Origin: Mucor racemosus
Lineage: Eukaryota > Mucoromycota > Mucoromycetes > Mucorales > Mucoraceae
Direction of reading: 5' to 3'
NCBI GenBank assembly: GCA_027405735.1
Contig: JAPEHQ010000001.1
Location: forward strand, 310,001-374,000
Length of the DNA: 64,000 nt
Shown: positions 38,225-50,461 of the stretch, in pieces
Layout: each line of letters begins with the position of its first letter
Numbering within the stretch: the first letter of the stretch is position 1
Translations under genes and position numbers: made by a program
Notes under the pieces: model-generated
Told to the model about the DNA's origin: nothing
The model's input: the letters and a program-made list of their open reading frames with translations, nothing else
Database searches by the model: none

Positions 38225-39231
38225 ATGTCTAATATACATCAAAATTCTAACAATGATGAAGGTCTTTATAATCAAGTGCTTGAGACAAAACCAAAACATC
38301 CTGAATGCCATTTTGAACAGCAATCTACAAATATAGATATACCATCTTCTTCAAATAGTAAAGATTTCTTTTATAGCCAAATGTCACCTCAATATCAAGA
38401 GTTTTATAATGACATTTTGAGTTTCACCAGTGGTATGTAACACTATTTAATTACTGTATATAAAGCAAGTATTCACTACATTATATAAATAAAGATAGCA
38501 GCTTATTAGATGCATACCCAATTGTTCATTCTTCAATTTACAGCAATGCTAGTTCTTCTCGAGATAATGTTGATCCTATGAATGATCCTCAATTTATGGC
38601 ATTTTTATCTTCATTATCAACCAGCGAACCTACACCATCATCAAGACCATCGTCAGAACCATCAATGCTAATGTTTCCTAATCTAGACATTGGACAAGAA
38701 GAGAACGGATTGGATCAAGATGTCAAAAAGAAGAAAGCCAGCAATAACTATAGCAATAAGCGTATCATAAAACCAATAAAAAAGAGAACATCTACAACAA
38801 ATACCAGATTAGGTCAATGTGAACATCCTAAACATGGCTTATATCGACAAGAAAAGTACATTTTATCTGCACACGGTGGATTGTCTACGGATGAAATATT
38901 TACTGCTACATCTATTCAGTCCATACCTAGACGAGGAAGGCCACCAAAGGGCTCTAAATCGACAGAATTTGTCTATTCAACATCTCTTGTTACTACTCCA
39001 ATGGCAGAAGAAGATATAGAACCACCTACAAGTAATATTATTACACCAACACCATTTTATCCAATGGTTGAATTGACAGTTAGACCACTACCTAAACGGT
39101 TAGAAGCAGTAGTAGGCAAAACAAACATTAAGGTTTGTTTGACATGTCTTAAAAGGTCAGATATGGATCCTGTTTATTTAAAAGATGCAGCTTATGTTGG
39201 ACCTCAAACTCTTTTAAAAAGAAAAAAGTAA
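38225..39231 (+). CDS. Unrecognised AT-hook protein (2 exons)
   Basis: Model: 38225..38432 and 38495..39231 (314 aa), 62-nt intron. I do not recognise the family. The N-terminal third is polar (Ser/Asn/Gln-rich). A Lys/Arg-rich segment (KKKKASNNYSNKRIIKPIKK) and an AT-hook (RRGRPPKGSK) suggest a DNA-binding nuclear protein. A CEHPKH group and a distal VCLTCLKR pair could coordinate zinc. The C-terminus LLKRKK is basic. Exon 2 starts after AAAG at 38494, chosen because it is the acceptor that joins frames and keeps SSLLDAYPIVHSSIY open. It ends 23 nt from the convergent peptidase gene. A regulatory or chromatin role is inference. Confidence 0.7.
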
Positions 39232-39254
39232 ATAAAAAGCAATTCATTTTATTG

Positions 39255-40300
39255 TTATGAAGAAGAAGAAGAAGAAGAAGATGATGGTGATGAAAGTGTT
39301 TGTTGTCCATATATAATGCCTTGAAATTTAGTTATTGGAGGATGGTATACATTTCCACCATTTCCTCCTACTATTAATCTTTCTTGACTACTATTTCTAC
39401 CTTCATGTGTGCTACTATAGGTGTAATTAGATCTAGTTCGTCTACTTGATAATAATGATATAGTTGAAGATCTTCTTGAATGCGCATGTATGTCTTCATC
39501 TTCTTGATTTAACTCGTCTTCATTTACTTCCTCCTCAGCCTCTTCTGCAAATTCAGGAGGCTGAATCCATTCCCAAGGAACTACACAAGGAAACATGTTT
39601 CCTAATTTAGCTGCACGATTGATCCATGTTGGTATTGTCTTTTGAGTTAATTTTAATACAAATTCTTCTGTAAAATGATTGCAATTTCTTGACAATAAGT
39701 TGTATGACGGTCCAGTGAATTCGTCTGATAATTGTATTAATAAATCCTCAATTTCCTTTTCTGATAAATTTGTTGTACCCATATCAAACGTTTGTCTATT
39801 ATACAGTGTAAGTAATCGCTAATAAGCAAAATCCAGTAGCACTTTACTTGAGCGTTAATTCAGGTATACCAACTCTTGGTTCAATCACAAATACACCTGT
39901 AACATTTGGAATATCATGGCCTCCAAAGCAATATTCTTTATCTCCTATCTCTACGCCAGAATGAAACACTCCTAACACATGGACAAGATATGTATGGTTA
40001 TTTAAATAGAATATAATAAATCAATATAAGCTTACCAACACCTAAAGCATAATAACCGAATTGTGTGATATAGTTTGGTTGTATCTATTAATATGATTTA
40101 TGCATATTATTATTGTGGCTCGTTTTTTTTTTTTTTTTTTTTTTTTTCCTACCATATCGTATACATTGACATAAACTATTCATTTTTCAATTACTTTTTG
40201 ATATTATTTTAGAAAAACAAAAATTATAGTTACCATGTTGTTTAGTCGAGTCATCCAAATCTGAATTTCCATTTAAAAAAGTAGACAAATATTCAAACAT
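39255..40300 (-). CDS. PPPDE/DeSI-type deubiquitinating or deSUMOylating peptidase (5 exons)
   Basis: Exons: 40300..40234, 40175..40153, 40084..40036, 39971..39848, 39795..39255 (267 aa), with phases consistent including a 23-nt microexon. The PPPDE papain-fold domain fills the first half: VYVNVYDM, YYALGVGVFHSGVEI (catalytic His), EYCFGGHD, GVFVIEPRVG, then DMGTTNLSEKEIEDLL and SYNLLSRNCNHFTEEF (catalytic Cys), WINRAAKLG. Known members (DeSI-1/2, PNAS-4) remove SUMO or ubiquitin in the cytoplasm. The C-terminal 130 residues are acidic, then Ser/Arg-rich, and end in a Ser run encoded by a GAA/GAT repeat (39258-39290 on the plus strand). Such tails vary between species. Tail-to-tail with the AT-hook gene. 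Confidence 0.9.
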
Positions 40301-40939
40301 AATAATTCTTTTAGAAAAAATTGGTAATTTATTCAAAAGAAAAAATAATTAAGAAGAAGAAAAAAAAAAAAAAAAAGAATAATAATATACTCATCACACA
40401 TGAGCCCTTTAGGTTTTAGGGTGATATTTTTTTTTTCTACAAATAGAAATAGAAAATTATGTATATATTCATCTTGATCAAATTCAAGGTTTTGTATTCC
40501 TCGTTGGTTTTTTGGACAATTTCCATTCATTTGAAAATACGCAAAATTGATAGAACAAAATCCATCAATTTCAAGGGTTTTTAGCTATAAAAAAAAAAAA
40601 AAAAAATATTAAATTCTACAACACAAGCGTCCCAGTTTTAATAAAATACCTTTCTAATACAAAAAGTATATCAACCCTATAGTCTCTTGTTTAAACGTCG
40701 AGCACACGCATCACAAAAAAAAAGCTTGTATGGCGTATAGTTTTCTTTAAAAAAGTTGATATCTCTTTGAGAAAACTTGATTTATTCCGTGTTAGCGTTG
40801 GTGTTTGTTGTTTTATTGTTCCTTAACCCCCTCTTGAAATAGCTGTTTTAAAGATTAAAAGACATGGATAAGCTCTGTTTGATCAACATTTGTTGTGAAA
40901 TAGAGAGAGAATATGAAGCCTGGTAATCTTTAAAACAAC
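40301..40939. other. Spacer with homopolymer runs
   Basis: A-runs lie near 40361-40376 and 40589-40606. The 65-aa minus ORF at 40333-40530 is composition-driven. Sequence right of 40300 is the likely promoter of the PPPDE gene, and that left of 40940 is the 3' flank of the HSF gene. Confidence 0.4.
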
Positions 40940-41995
40940 TTATTTTTCAATCTGCATACGTCTCTTGCGTCTGCCATGAGGCTCTTCATCTTCTTGGTGA
41001 AGACTATGACAGTCGCTGGCTTGTAGATCAAATTGCCCTTGTTGTTGTTGATGATGAGTTTCATGACTGATATCAAGCACTGTAAACTTGGATTAGTTAT
41101 TCAATATGTATTTTATGGCTACAAAAACTTACATTCATGAATTTTTCTTGGTTTCCTTGTCTCTTCATTATTGTGGGTTTTTGCTTCTTTTTGAATTTGT
41201 CTTGATTTAAGAAATTCAACTGAATTATACAATTCGTTCAAAACCTATATTTAGATGTTAGTCTTTTTTTTTTTTAATTTGATAAATCATCAAGATACCA
41301 ACCATCTGCTGATTGTCAACAACGGATCTCAAATACATAATTTCATTACATGTATAATCTAATTTGGTTTCAAAATTCCTTGTTGTATCGTGTAATTGGC
41401 TTACAAGTGATTGTACCTCGTCAGATTTTGATGGTGATTGTGTTGAACTTAATGTTGAATTCGATGTAGTTGCAGTTGTAGATTGAGATTGAGATTGAGA
41501 TCGAGATTGAGATTGTAAGGACGGCGGCGCTGGCGACGTGAGCGTGTTCTCACAATTAACTTCAGGATCATCATCAACCAATTCCATTGCATTAGAATAT
41601 CTCATTTGCGGTATCAGTCTGTTTCTAGGCGGCTTCCTCCGAATTTTATGTAGTCGATCATAACCAGACTTTGTGAACCAAGGGTGTTTAAAATCCCATT
41701 TTTGAGCCATATTTTCGTTTTCGTTATTAAAACTTCCATCTTCATTTTGTTCATTGATCTTGTGGAAATCATACACTATATATAACTGTTATTATAATGA
41801 AAACCAAACAATAAATTAAACTTACTGTTTAATTGACGTACAAAGCTTGACCAGTTGCAATGTTTGAAATAACGCGGCAGCACAGTTCGTGAAAAATCAA
41901 CATTGTTAGAAACAGTAAACTGGTCTCCAGATCCTGTCCATGTTATTAATTCCTTTGTTTCATCATCATCTACCATACTATATTCAGTTGATAAG

Positions 41996-42034
<39 letters not shown>

Positions 42035-42214
42035 CACACTTTTTTTTTTCGCTTTGTTTCTTGTTTTTTTCATTGGTTTTTTATGAACTTACGAATACAG
42101 TTTGGTAATAAAAACAGCATTTCTTGTTGGAGTAACTCGAAAGAATCGTTCTACATAGCCATGTTTACTTTGAGCCTTCTTCCCAGACTGTTCAGTCCGG
42201 TTTCCCTGTGCCAT
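40940..42214 (-). CDS. HSF-type transcription factor (5 exons)
   Basis: Exons: 42214..42093, 41977..41826, 41775..41303, 41244..41133, 41079..40940 (332 aa), phases consistent. The heat-shock-factor DNA-binding domain spans the first three exons: NAVFITKLYS, then MVDDDETKELITWTGSGDQF, FSRTVLPRYFKHCNWSSFVR, QLNMYDFHKI and KWDFKHPWF. Introns interrupt the domain after KLYS and after RQLN. A Ser/Gln/Thr-rich linker (41400-41530) precedes a short heptad region (LVSQLHDTTRNFETKLDYTC, LNELYNSVEFLKSRQ), a candidate oligomerisation helix. The C-terminus GRRKRRMQIEK is basic and NLS-like. It could be Hsf1-like, Skn7-like (no receiver domain is present) or Sfl1-like. The target genes cannot be told. 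Head-to-head with the BAP31 gene. Confidence 0.9.
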
Positions 42215-42946
42215 GATTTTTAAGTTTGAGTGGAATAAGGAAAAAGAAAAAAAAAAAATAAATAAAGTAAAAGAAAGAGTTACTAATTATATATAGAAGA
42301 AAAAAAGAAGAAGGAAAAAGAGTGAACAGAAAAATTCCCTCTTCTTGTACAACTGAATTTTTTTTTTTTCTGTTCTGTCTTTTAAAGGATTTTCTCGTAA
42401 TGAAAAAGATAAAAATACATGGCAGAAGCAATAATCAAACTGATAATAAAGAGATTGCTTTATCATAAAATATTTTTCTTTCAAGGATATTAGGATATAT
42501 GGAACAATGCATGGAATTTAGGGATATCTCGCTAAATTAAAACAGAGGGATTATTATGATACGATTGGATTATATTATCAACAGAATAGCGTGTTTAAGT
42601 AGTGTAGATGCGTATAGATGGTGTTTAATATAGTCCAAAATGATATACTTGAATCCATATTGGATGTAATTAACAACTTTATACGAGTCTGTAAATTCCC
42701 TTTTAGGATCGGCTAATCAAAAAATCAGAAATATATATCCAAATGGAACATCGCTTTTCAAACCAATAATGGGCATTTGTATTCCAATTCACCACCATGC
42801 ACTATTTACCCTCTTTTAGATAGAAAATGGCCTCAGAATGACGTACAGGTTTTATATCGTAAAAGAGCTCCATATAAAAAGAAAAGTTTTGCATTAAACA
42901 AGGATCTTTTCATTTTTTTTTCCATTAAAAAAAGTAATAATTATAA
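42215..42946. promoter_or_regulatory. Shared divergent upstream region (HSF / BAP31)
   Basis: The 732 bp between the two start codons should hold both promoters. The HSF side has A- and T-runs (a 9-A run near 42249 and T-runs near 42359) and purine-rich stretches. The BAP31 side has T-rich tracts just before its ATG at 42947. No specific operator can be assigned. Confidence 0.45.
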
Positions 42947-43940
42947 ATGGCTCTCTATTACGGCATTGTATTTGGTATTTTAACATTCGAGGTAAATGAT
43001 AAAAAAGTGAATAGAATCTAGCTCTTGACATCTAAATCTCATGGACATTTAGATTATTCTCTTTTTCTTATTCTTGGTAAGTGTTTTTTCTTTTTTTATA
43101 TATATTAATTGAGCAGCATTTGATATTCATAATACTATCTTACAGTTGCCAATCCCAACACGTTGGCAAAAACCAGTTTTTCGTTGGTTAGCTACATCGC
43201 CCTCTGTAAGTACAAAATATAAAAGGCAAAAGGCATGTTAAATTCGCGCGCGTACATACTGATACTTTTTTTGTTATTAGATTGCTCATGCTCAATATAT
43301 CATGAAAATCGTCTTTGTGTAAGTGACATTTAATCTAGCCAAATATCATGGGATTACTAAACCTTGTTTCGTAGATTTATCTTTGTGCTCTTTCTTGGTA
43401 AAACATTTAAAATTACGTAAATGTGATTTATGCTAAAACAACAATCGTGTCTTTTAGATTCCGTTAACACCCTCCGAGCTTTCTATGAAGTGGTGAACTC
43501 TGAAGATGAAAACGGTAGTATTCCATCTGCAGGTAACTCGGATTTCAGAGCTCAAGTGGGTCAAGCTGCAAAGAAGTTTTATGCTCAAAGAAATTTGTAT
43601 CTCACTGGTTTCACCATTTTGTTATTACTGTAAGTGAATCATGCTTTGTAAATGAGAAACTAGGAATTTATCATTTGCATATAGCATCTTGAACAAGATC
43701 AAGAACATGGCCATGGATTATATTAGATTAGAAGATCAATTCATTGAACTTGAAGGATCTGTAAGTCAATCCAAAGATATATCTGATCGGTGATATTAAC
43801 TCTAACTCTATTTTCAATAGGTTTCCACTGATCCTGCTGTTAAAAAGGCAAGCAAAGAAATTGATACTACTCCTATTGAGGATCACGTTACCAGACTCGA
43901 ACCTGTTGAACAAGAACAGGAAAACAAGAAGGATATTTAA
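42947..43940 (+). CDS. BAP31/Yet-family ER membrane protein (8 exons)
   Basis: Model: 42947..42991, 43053..43076, 43146..43205, 43281..43318, 43375..43397, 43458..43629, 43685..43760, 43821..43940 (185 aa). Two microexons (24 and 23 nt) are needed to keep frame. The protein starts MALYYGIVFGILTFE, then IILFFLFLLPIPTRW (first helix and the conserved PIPTRW), KIVFVFIFVLFLDSVNTLR (second helix with the FxDxVN-R motif) and NLYLTGFTILLLL (third helix), as in BAP31/BAP29/Yet3. It ends KKDI, which fits the cytosolic KKXX ER-retrieval signal. Family members act as ER chaperones or escorts for membrane cargo and associate with the translocon. The usual long coiled-coil tail is short here. Confidence 0.92.
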
Positions 43941-45624
43941 ACAAATTCTCTTTTATCCACACACACACATGTATTTAATATGTATACATTACATCTTTCC
44001 TTGCAATTGTAAAAATAAATAAAGCATAATTGTTTCGTTATATTATCTGCAACGCTTTTCGTCATTCTTTCATTTACTCCTGCTCCTGCTCCTGCTGCTG
44101 CTATAAAACAAATTAAGCTCCGTATAAAATATTTGTCATGCATGTACTTGGTGATATCAATTAGCACTGCTAATTTCATGTAAAATAGTAAAACAAAAAG
44201 TATAAATATATTCAAATCTGGTACAGCAAAACTCCAAAAAACCCCCCAAAAAGCTTTTGGTTTATATATATATATATAAAAAAGCCCAAAAAATCGTTCA
44301 AAATGAAAAATTACGTATTTTAGCGCGATTTTTGAAGATATGTTATGTCTTGGTAGTACGCCTATCTTACATCTATAGACATCTAAGAGTCTAAAATTTA
44401 AGTCTAGTAAAGTTATACAATATTAACAATGTATTTGCAATTATTATAAGCCTCTATTCAACCAGCTATTTGCGTACATTTGAAAAAATGCATAGTTAGG
44501 ACACCTTTCTTTGTACGAAAAAAAACGAATAAAAAACAGTTTTAGAAGTATCTAATTCATTTTCTATTGCAAATAATTGTATCATTAGATGCTTCAGGCC
44601 CATTCTCAATAAATAGAATCACACAAATTCCCTTATTTAGGGAAAAATATAAGACGAAAACGTCGTTTGTTGCACCAAAAATAGCATAAATCAGTACTTT
44701 AACTCGAATAAATAAAATTAGAAACCTAAATTTAAATCCAGCCAATCAAAGCTCTTGAATTGCTTCATCTATTTCTAAATATGGAAGTCAACGAATGTCT
44801 AATATCAAAAATTAAGTGGATGAAACTGAACTTATTCAGTGTTTGACTGAGTAACGCTCATAAAAACCAGAAAAAACTTCAATAAAAAATAATAAATTCT
44901 GGAAGTATAACTCTATCATAAACCTGTCAAGCTTAATCTAATATTAATATGTGAATTTTTTCATTAAATAACTTAATATTTAACTCTGATTTGTACTTTC
45001 AGTTATAATACATTTTATTATGTATTATTCCCCCTGGGGAAAGCAAGTGTTTCACTTTTAAAGCCTTTATACTCGCTGAGAAATCAACATTAATAGAAAT
45101 AACTTTTTTGGAAATATTCTGTAGAATCTCAAGTATAGCCTTGCATTTTTTATTTTCTGATTATCCATTGAAATAGGTGCACGCTCCGATTTTGAATCTG
45201 ACCATATAAAATTATACATTATGCAGATATTTACACTTGACTGAGCTTAAATCCACATCTGCCAAATGCCTTTTATTTTCACTGTTTGTATTGACATCGT
45301 AGACACTATGAATCAAACTCATCTGAAAGGGGGAGAAAGCTTAAACTATTTTGATTGATAGCTCAGTACAGAGAAATCTTTTTTAGTTATTGCATATACA
45401 TACATATAATTGATTATTAGTAAAGTCTTTAATCGACTATCCAATACAGCAATTTGCTAGACATTTCCATTGAACCTAATTTATCAATTCGATTGTTATC
45501 AATGCCAATTTAACATTTAATATAACAGGACTGCGCCTTTAAAGCTGCTTATTATGTATGAACACAATATTTGAGCCCTCTTCCTTTTCTTTATCTTGTT
45601 ATAACATATACATTATTATTCAAA
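43941..45624. other. Intergenic region upstream of the Fanzor-like gene
   Basis: Starts with a CA run and AATAAA (44014-44020 region), fitting the BAP31 3' end. The rest is AT-rich with no supported gene. The ORF at 44557-44745 is not convincing. I looked for element ends (inverted repeats matching 49245-50100) and found none that are secure. Confidence 0.4.
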
Positions 45625-48600
45625 ATGAGAAGAAGAAAAAGACAATTAGATGTTTATATTTCAGGCACAACCACCATAAACCCTCCAGCCTCATTTGAAG
45701 ATGATGGCCAAGGATGTCGTAATAGGAAGCGTTTAACATCCTATGACAAAGCAAACCACATGAGTGCTTTAGAAGCTCAATTCAAGATTAGACTTGTAAA
45801 CTCAATCGAACAATGTAAAGACCAGAAATATGATAAACTTTACGAGATTCTTATGAAAGGTACAAGACTTCCCAAGGGTGTGGTAACTAATGCTGCAGCA
45901 AGTATCAATGTCGATGCTGCTTCTATTGAATCATTTTTGAGAAATGAGTGTAAGAAAACAAAGAAAAAGAGCGTAGAATACTGGACAGATTTTGTTCGAA
46001 AAAACTTCGTCACCACAAAGCGCTCTATTTTGAACAATGAAGCAAGTACATCATCTACTGACAACAGAAGAGATGATGATGATGACGATAGTAATGATGA
46101 TAGTAATGATGATATGGATGAAGATGAAGATGCCGATGATGAAGATATCGGTGAATATGAAGACAGCACGCAGTACAGAGCCTGCTCTACTTCTCTTCGA
46201 TCAGTGCTTCGATCAGACTTATATCAACAAGCTCAATCATTGTTTACAAGTACTATCAACGACAACATGCAATCTGTCTCAGACTATATATCTGATTTTA
46301 GTAATCAAGTCTTCAAAATGATTCTCGTATTCAATGAATATAATTTTGTCTTGGAAAATCATGCTGTGTCACTTGTCGCTCATGAGGGCAACAAGATATC
46401 TCAAGTCTTGCCTGAAGGGTACTTGGAAGAAGATGCTTCAGTTGCTAAACCCTTGGATCCTAACTGTTTAGAAGATGAAGATTTCAAGGCCAACTATGAC
46501 AAACTGTTTCAAGACTCACATCTGGAACTCATTCATTCAACATTCTATGGTGCAAGGGGTGTCCAAGACTCGTCGTTGAAGACACATATTCTTCATAAAG
46601 CAATAGTAGATGTATTGGGTCGTGATGAAGTGAACCTCTACAAAGACTTATCTTCACACGTGACAAAGATGGCTCGCCAGTTGTATTACATCAATTTTCA
46701 TAAAATGTGGTCAGACAACATCATCGTGAACAAACTGCTGACAAGGCTCTTGCGATTCCTCTTAATCATACATCTTTGCCCTAATCAAGATAATGATTTC
46801 AAGGCTAACAAGGCGAAACATCAGAATAAAGGCAAAAAAGCAACGAGAAGGGTTACTAACTGCAGAATACCAGAGGAACGTATCTCTTTGTTACGTATGA
46901 CCAGGAATGGAAGAAGAAGGCTGTTTGCTAATGAGGAAAAGAAACGAATCAAGTACTTACAAAAGGAAAAAGAGTTATCTGCAAGTTTGTGCCAGAGGAG
47001 ATTAGACACATACAGACAAGCACTTGAAAGAGAGGTAAACATGCTTCAACTTTGAATATTACAAGAGCATTAAATAACATTTTGTGTTATTCATGTAGCG
47101 TGAAGAGAGGGATTCTGGTTGGAAAGAAAACCCGAAAAATAAGAGAGGACGAAAAGATGACAATGATGATGATGATGATGATATAGAGGATGCTTTAGTT
47201 AGAGATGATATCAATGCTGAAAAGACCAAGGATACTCCCAGAAGAAGGATTGGACAATTGTTACAAGTAACAAGATCAGCATTATTTCAAACACAAACGG
47301 TTACAAGACGCTATTTTGAAATGAAGCTCAAGAACCTTGACGACAAAGAATATGAGACAATCATAAAGATAGTGAATTTCGTAAAGTCTTATATACCAAA
47401 TAAAGATAACTATCATCTCTTTCAATATCAGGTCCCATTTGTCTTGATGGCAAATCAAGTGTTACGATCAATTGGATACGATGGTCAAGTTGTGAAATTA
47501 ATGCCAATTATCAAACCGACTGCTCTCCACTCCTTCCTTGTTGATACAACAACGCTTTATGCGCTCTTTTGCTCAAAACAATGCAGACAAAGAATGTTTG
47601 TTTTGGATTTCAAAGGCAACCGTATCAAACAAGGTTCAGCTCTTGCTAATAAAGATGCTGTCTTCAGCGCATTTTTCAATATTGATCAACTAAAAAAGAT
47701 ATCGTCAAGCTACGGACTAGAGTTTGAAAATAGAATCCACATTCTTCCTGGACTGAAGACTATCAGAATATATGGCACAGTAGATTATATTCAACAACGT
47801 CAGAAAAAGCCAAAAGCAATCAATAAATCAATAGCCCAGGATGAGGATGACAGATTAAAGGCTTTGAATAATCGTAGATCTGATTTGGAGACGTTGTTTA
47901 AGGAACGAAGAAAAGAACTGGATCAGTTTATTTTGACAACCAAGAGTGTTCGTGCTTCGAAAAGAGATTGGAAAAACAAGGTAGCAGGTCGAAACAAGTA
48001 CTATCGTGAAGTTGAAATGACAAAGTTGAAAAAGAGGGAATTAATGATTGGCATTCGTGATGTACGACAAGATCTTCAATCATTAAAACGACAAATATCC
48101 GAATATCGAAACCCCTCGACTTATTTAACATCGACTACATCACCGAACCCATTTATTATCAACAGCAAACCTTGTCATAAAAAGGTTGAAGAATGTATGC
48201 TTGATACTGACGTGAATTTAGATGATGTAGTATTCAGTGGAACTGACAATGGCATCATCAAGACTACTGAGACAGTTTATTTTGATATAAATCGATTTAC
48301 ATTCCATTTAGAGCTATACAATCGATTCCAAATCTTAGGTAATATGACACAATAGTCCTTAAGCACATGCAAGATAAAACTAATTTATACGCTTATCAAT
48401 GTTAGAGGATGCCATGGATACAGACGACATGTACAATTTAGAATGCATGAAACTGCCTCTTTCTCTCACCATCGGTCCAAAGGAAATCAATCAAGGTAGT
48501 GGGTTGGCTTCATATACCAAATCAATTGTTCAAAAGAAAAAGTCGACAACAGAAGGACATGTAGTCTTGGACGGAGAAGAGAAGTTATCAAATTACAACT

Positions 48601-49244
48601 TACATCAATGCCAAACAGCTGAAGAGTTACAAGAAGCAATCTCTCATCACTGCGATGCTCGTGACAAATTGCGTTCGTTTTATTACAGCAATTCGCAGTG
48701 TAAACAGAGACGAAGATTGGAATTGAAGAAGAGAAGATTTTACGACAAGTTGGCAGCAGATGAAAGAAAAACCTCTGGAGCTAAAAGGCCTATTATGATG
48801 ATTGGTGACCGTGGACACGGTATAGGCTCACGTATAAAGAAGCATCAGAGATTTGGCGGGCACTGGAAAGAGTCAAGACATGGTCTTTATACACCTACCC
48901 TTATCACAAATGAGTACAATAGCTCTCAGACATGTCTCTTCTGCTACTCCAAGCTTTCTCATCCTGTTGGTGTTATTGCTGGTAAAATCAAGACTGTCAA
49001 TGGTTCGTTTATATGTCTCAATCAAAAATGCCCAAATGCATTTAAAGTAGTGTGTCGGGACCAGGTATCGGCATTGGCTATTGGTTTGGCTGGTGTGGCC
49101 CAGCTTCTTTTTGGTGTCACTTTTCCTTGTTTTGATGAAAAGTCAAATTATACAAATCGAATCAAATTCAATGATTTAGCCCTTGATTTTCTGTACAGGA
49201 AACAACGAATGGGCTCGCCGCTTGATGGCGGCAATACTCTTTGA
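45625..49244 (+). CDS. Fanzor-like (TnpB-related) RuvC nuclease, apparently intact, 3 exons
   Basis: Model: 45625..47034, 47099..48338, 48406..49244 (1,162 aa), introns 64 and 67 nt. All phases agree and no stop interrupts. Start MRRRKRQ is preferred over an in-frame upstream Met. It has an AAAATGA context and gives a basic NLS-like start. Acidic runs lie at about 150-180 and 490-501. Basic helical segments precede VVFSGTDNG (853 = RuvC-I Asp, with DNG for the usual DPG). RuvC-II region IMMIGDRGHG has Asp1018 where TnpB has Glu. A downstream NEYNSSQTC (Glu1053) leads into a zinc ribbon, C1060-x2-C1063 and C1087-x4-C1092. CRDQVSALAIG (Asp1102) is RuvC-III. The order is that of TnpB/Fanzor proteins, which are RNA-guided DNA nucleases in mobile elements. 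A displaced catalytic Glu has been reported for Fanzors. Activity and guide RNA are inference; a host-adopted or inactive relative is possible. Confidence 0.72.
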
Positions 49245-50461
49245 GGTAGGTAATACATAGCTTATATAGAATGATGTACTAAATATTACTTACTCTTCAA
49301 ACCCTTTTTTCAAATCAAATTATTTTTATTGGTAAGTAATCAATTTATACTCTTTTTATGCACTGGACTAATCAGACTCCCAATTGCTTCTTTTGGACAC
49401 ATAAGTTAATATACCGTTACAGTACTTTAAATAGCGCATTATACGATCATTTGGATGTTTCCAATACTTTAAAGCATACCAAACGATTACCCTCGATCAA
49501 TAGATTCATTTCAATGGATTTTTCCAGAATTTTTTTAGATTATTGTTTTTGACCATTTTGGATGAGGTATGGTAAGGGAAAAATCGAAATTTGTACATAA
49601 TCAAATTTTAAACCCCAAAACCGGAGCATTTTACTAAGATATATATTAGTATAAATAAAGTGTAAAAACTTTCTCTTTCATACCAAAACGTTTATTTTGA
49701 TAATCCATGTCAAGTTTTTAAAGTTTTTGTGAGAAAACTGATTTTTGATGTTTTTCAAGATATCTTTTTGTTTTGTGCATATAATTTATTTATAAAAAAT
49801 TAGATCATGTAGCAAATTAAAAATAAAATTAAATTTAGTTATAAAAGAAATAGTAAACAATTACGAAATTATGGTGGAATAATTCTTTAAAGATCAAGAT
49901 GTTTCAAAAAAATCGATTTTCTGAAAAAAACAAACCAGCCGGCGAACACCTGATTCAAGGTCCGCCAGCGATGTTTTGTAGGTACGTTGTGATGCCCTTC
50001 TTGCCTTGTAACGTTAAATTTGTGTTGGTGCTTTCAACCAATTGTCGATTAAAAATACAAGGTACATAATCTCTGTGTAAGCTTCTTCAAAATTAAGCTT
50101 TCAGCTGTTTTTTGTATGTTTCATAAAGTAAAACCGTAACAAAGGTATCATTCACAGTGTACATGTTCAATTTCCGTGATCTGTTTACAACATCTTTCGA
50201 AAGGTTTATCCTCTTTCGACTTTTTCACTCTAATTATTACATGTATTTTAACATGTTTAAGGCTTTTTTTTTGCGTAATACAAGTTCTAAAACGGTCTAG
50301 TTGACCGATAAATTACCTAAATTTGGGCATTTGTTTTTTTAAAGTTAGAGACGCTGGTACTACCTAATCTCATCATTTTTCACGCTTATTTAGAACTCTT
50401 TTGGCAGAAGAATCATTTTTTGTTGTTTTCTTTCTGATAACTTTACTATTCTTTATTTAAA
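49245..50461. other. 3' flank of the Fanzor-like gene, candidate guide-RNA region
   Basis: No protein gene is supported (the ORF at 49358-49552 looks random). A small GC hairpin, GCCGC/GCGGC with a 6-nt loop (49217-49232), sits inside the last codons of the preceding gene. An unusually GC-rich patch (CCAGCCGGCG, GGTCCGCCAGCG) stands out at 49935-49970 in otherwise AT-rich DNA. In TnpB and Fanzor loci the guide RNA comes from the 3' end of the ORF and adjoining UTR, so this is where one would be expected. Its presence is not shown. Confidence 0.35.

Noticed and set aside
46821..47042. Minus-strand ORFs inside large genes (e.g. 1421-2088, 35575-36007, 45840-46169)
   Set aside because: They mirror the coding strand of well-supported genes.
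47055..47258. Stops between the three large frames of the Fanzor-like gene, first read as pseudogene breaks
   Set aside because: GT-AG introns of 64 and 67 nt join all frames in phase, so the gene looks intact.
43941..50461. Weak similarity GTAC-CAAAAC near 44221 and its inverse near 49974 as element ends for the Fanzor-like gene
   Set aside because: Too short and imperfect, with no matching target duplication.
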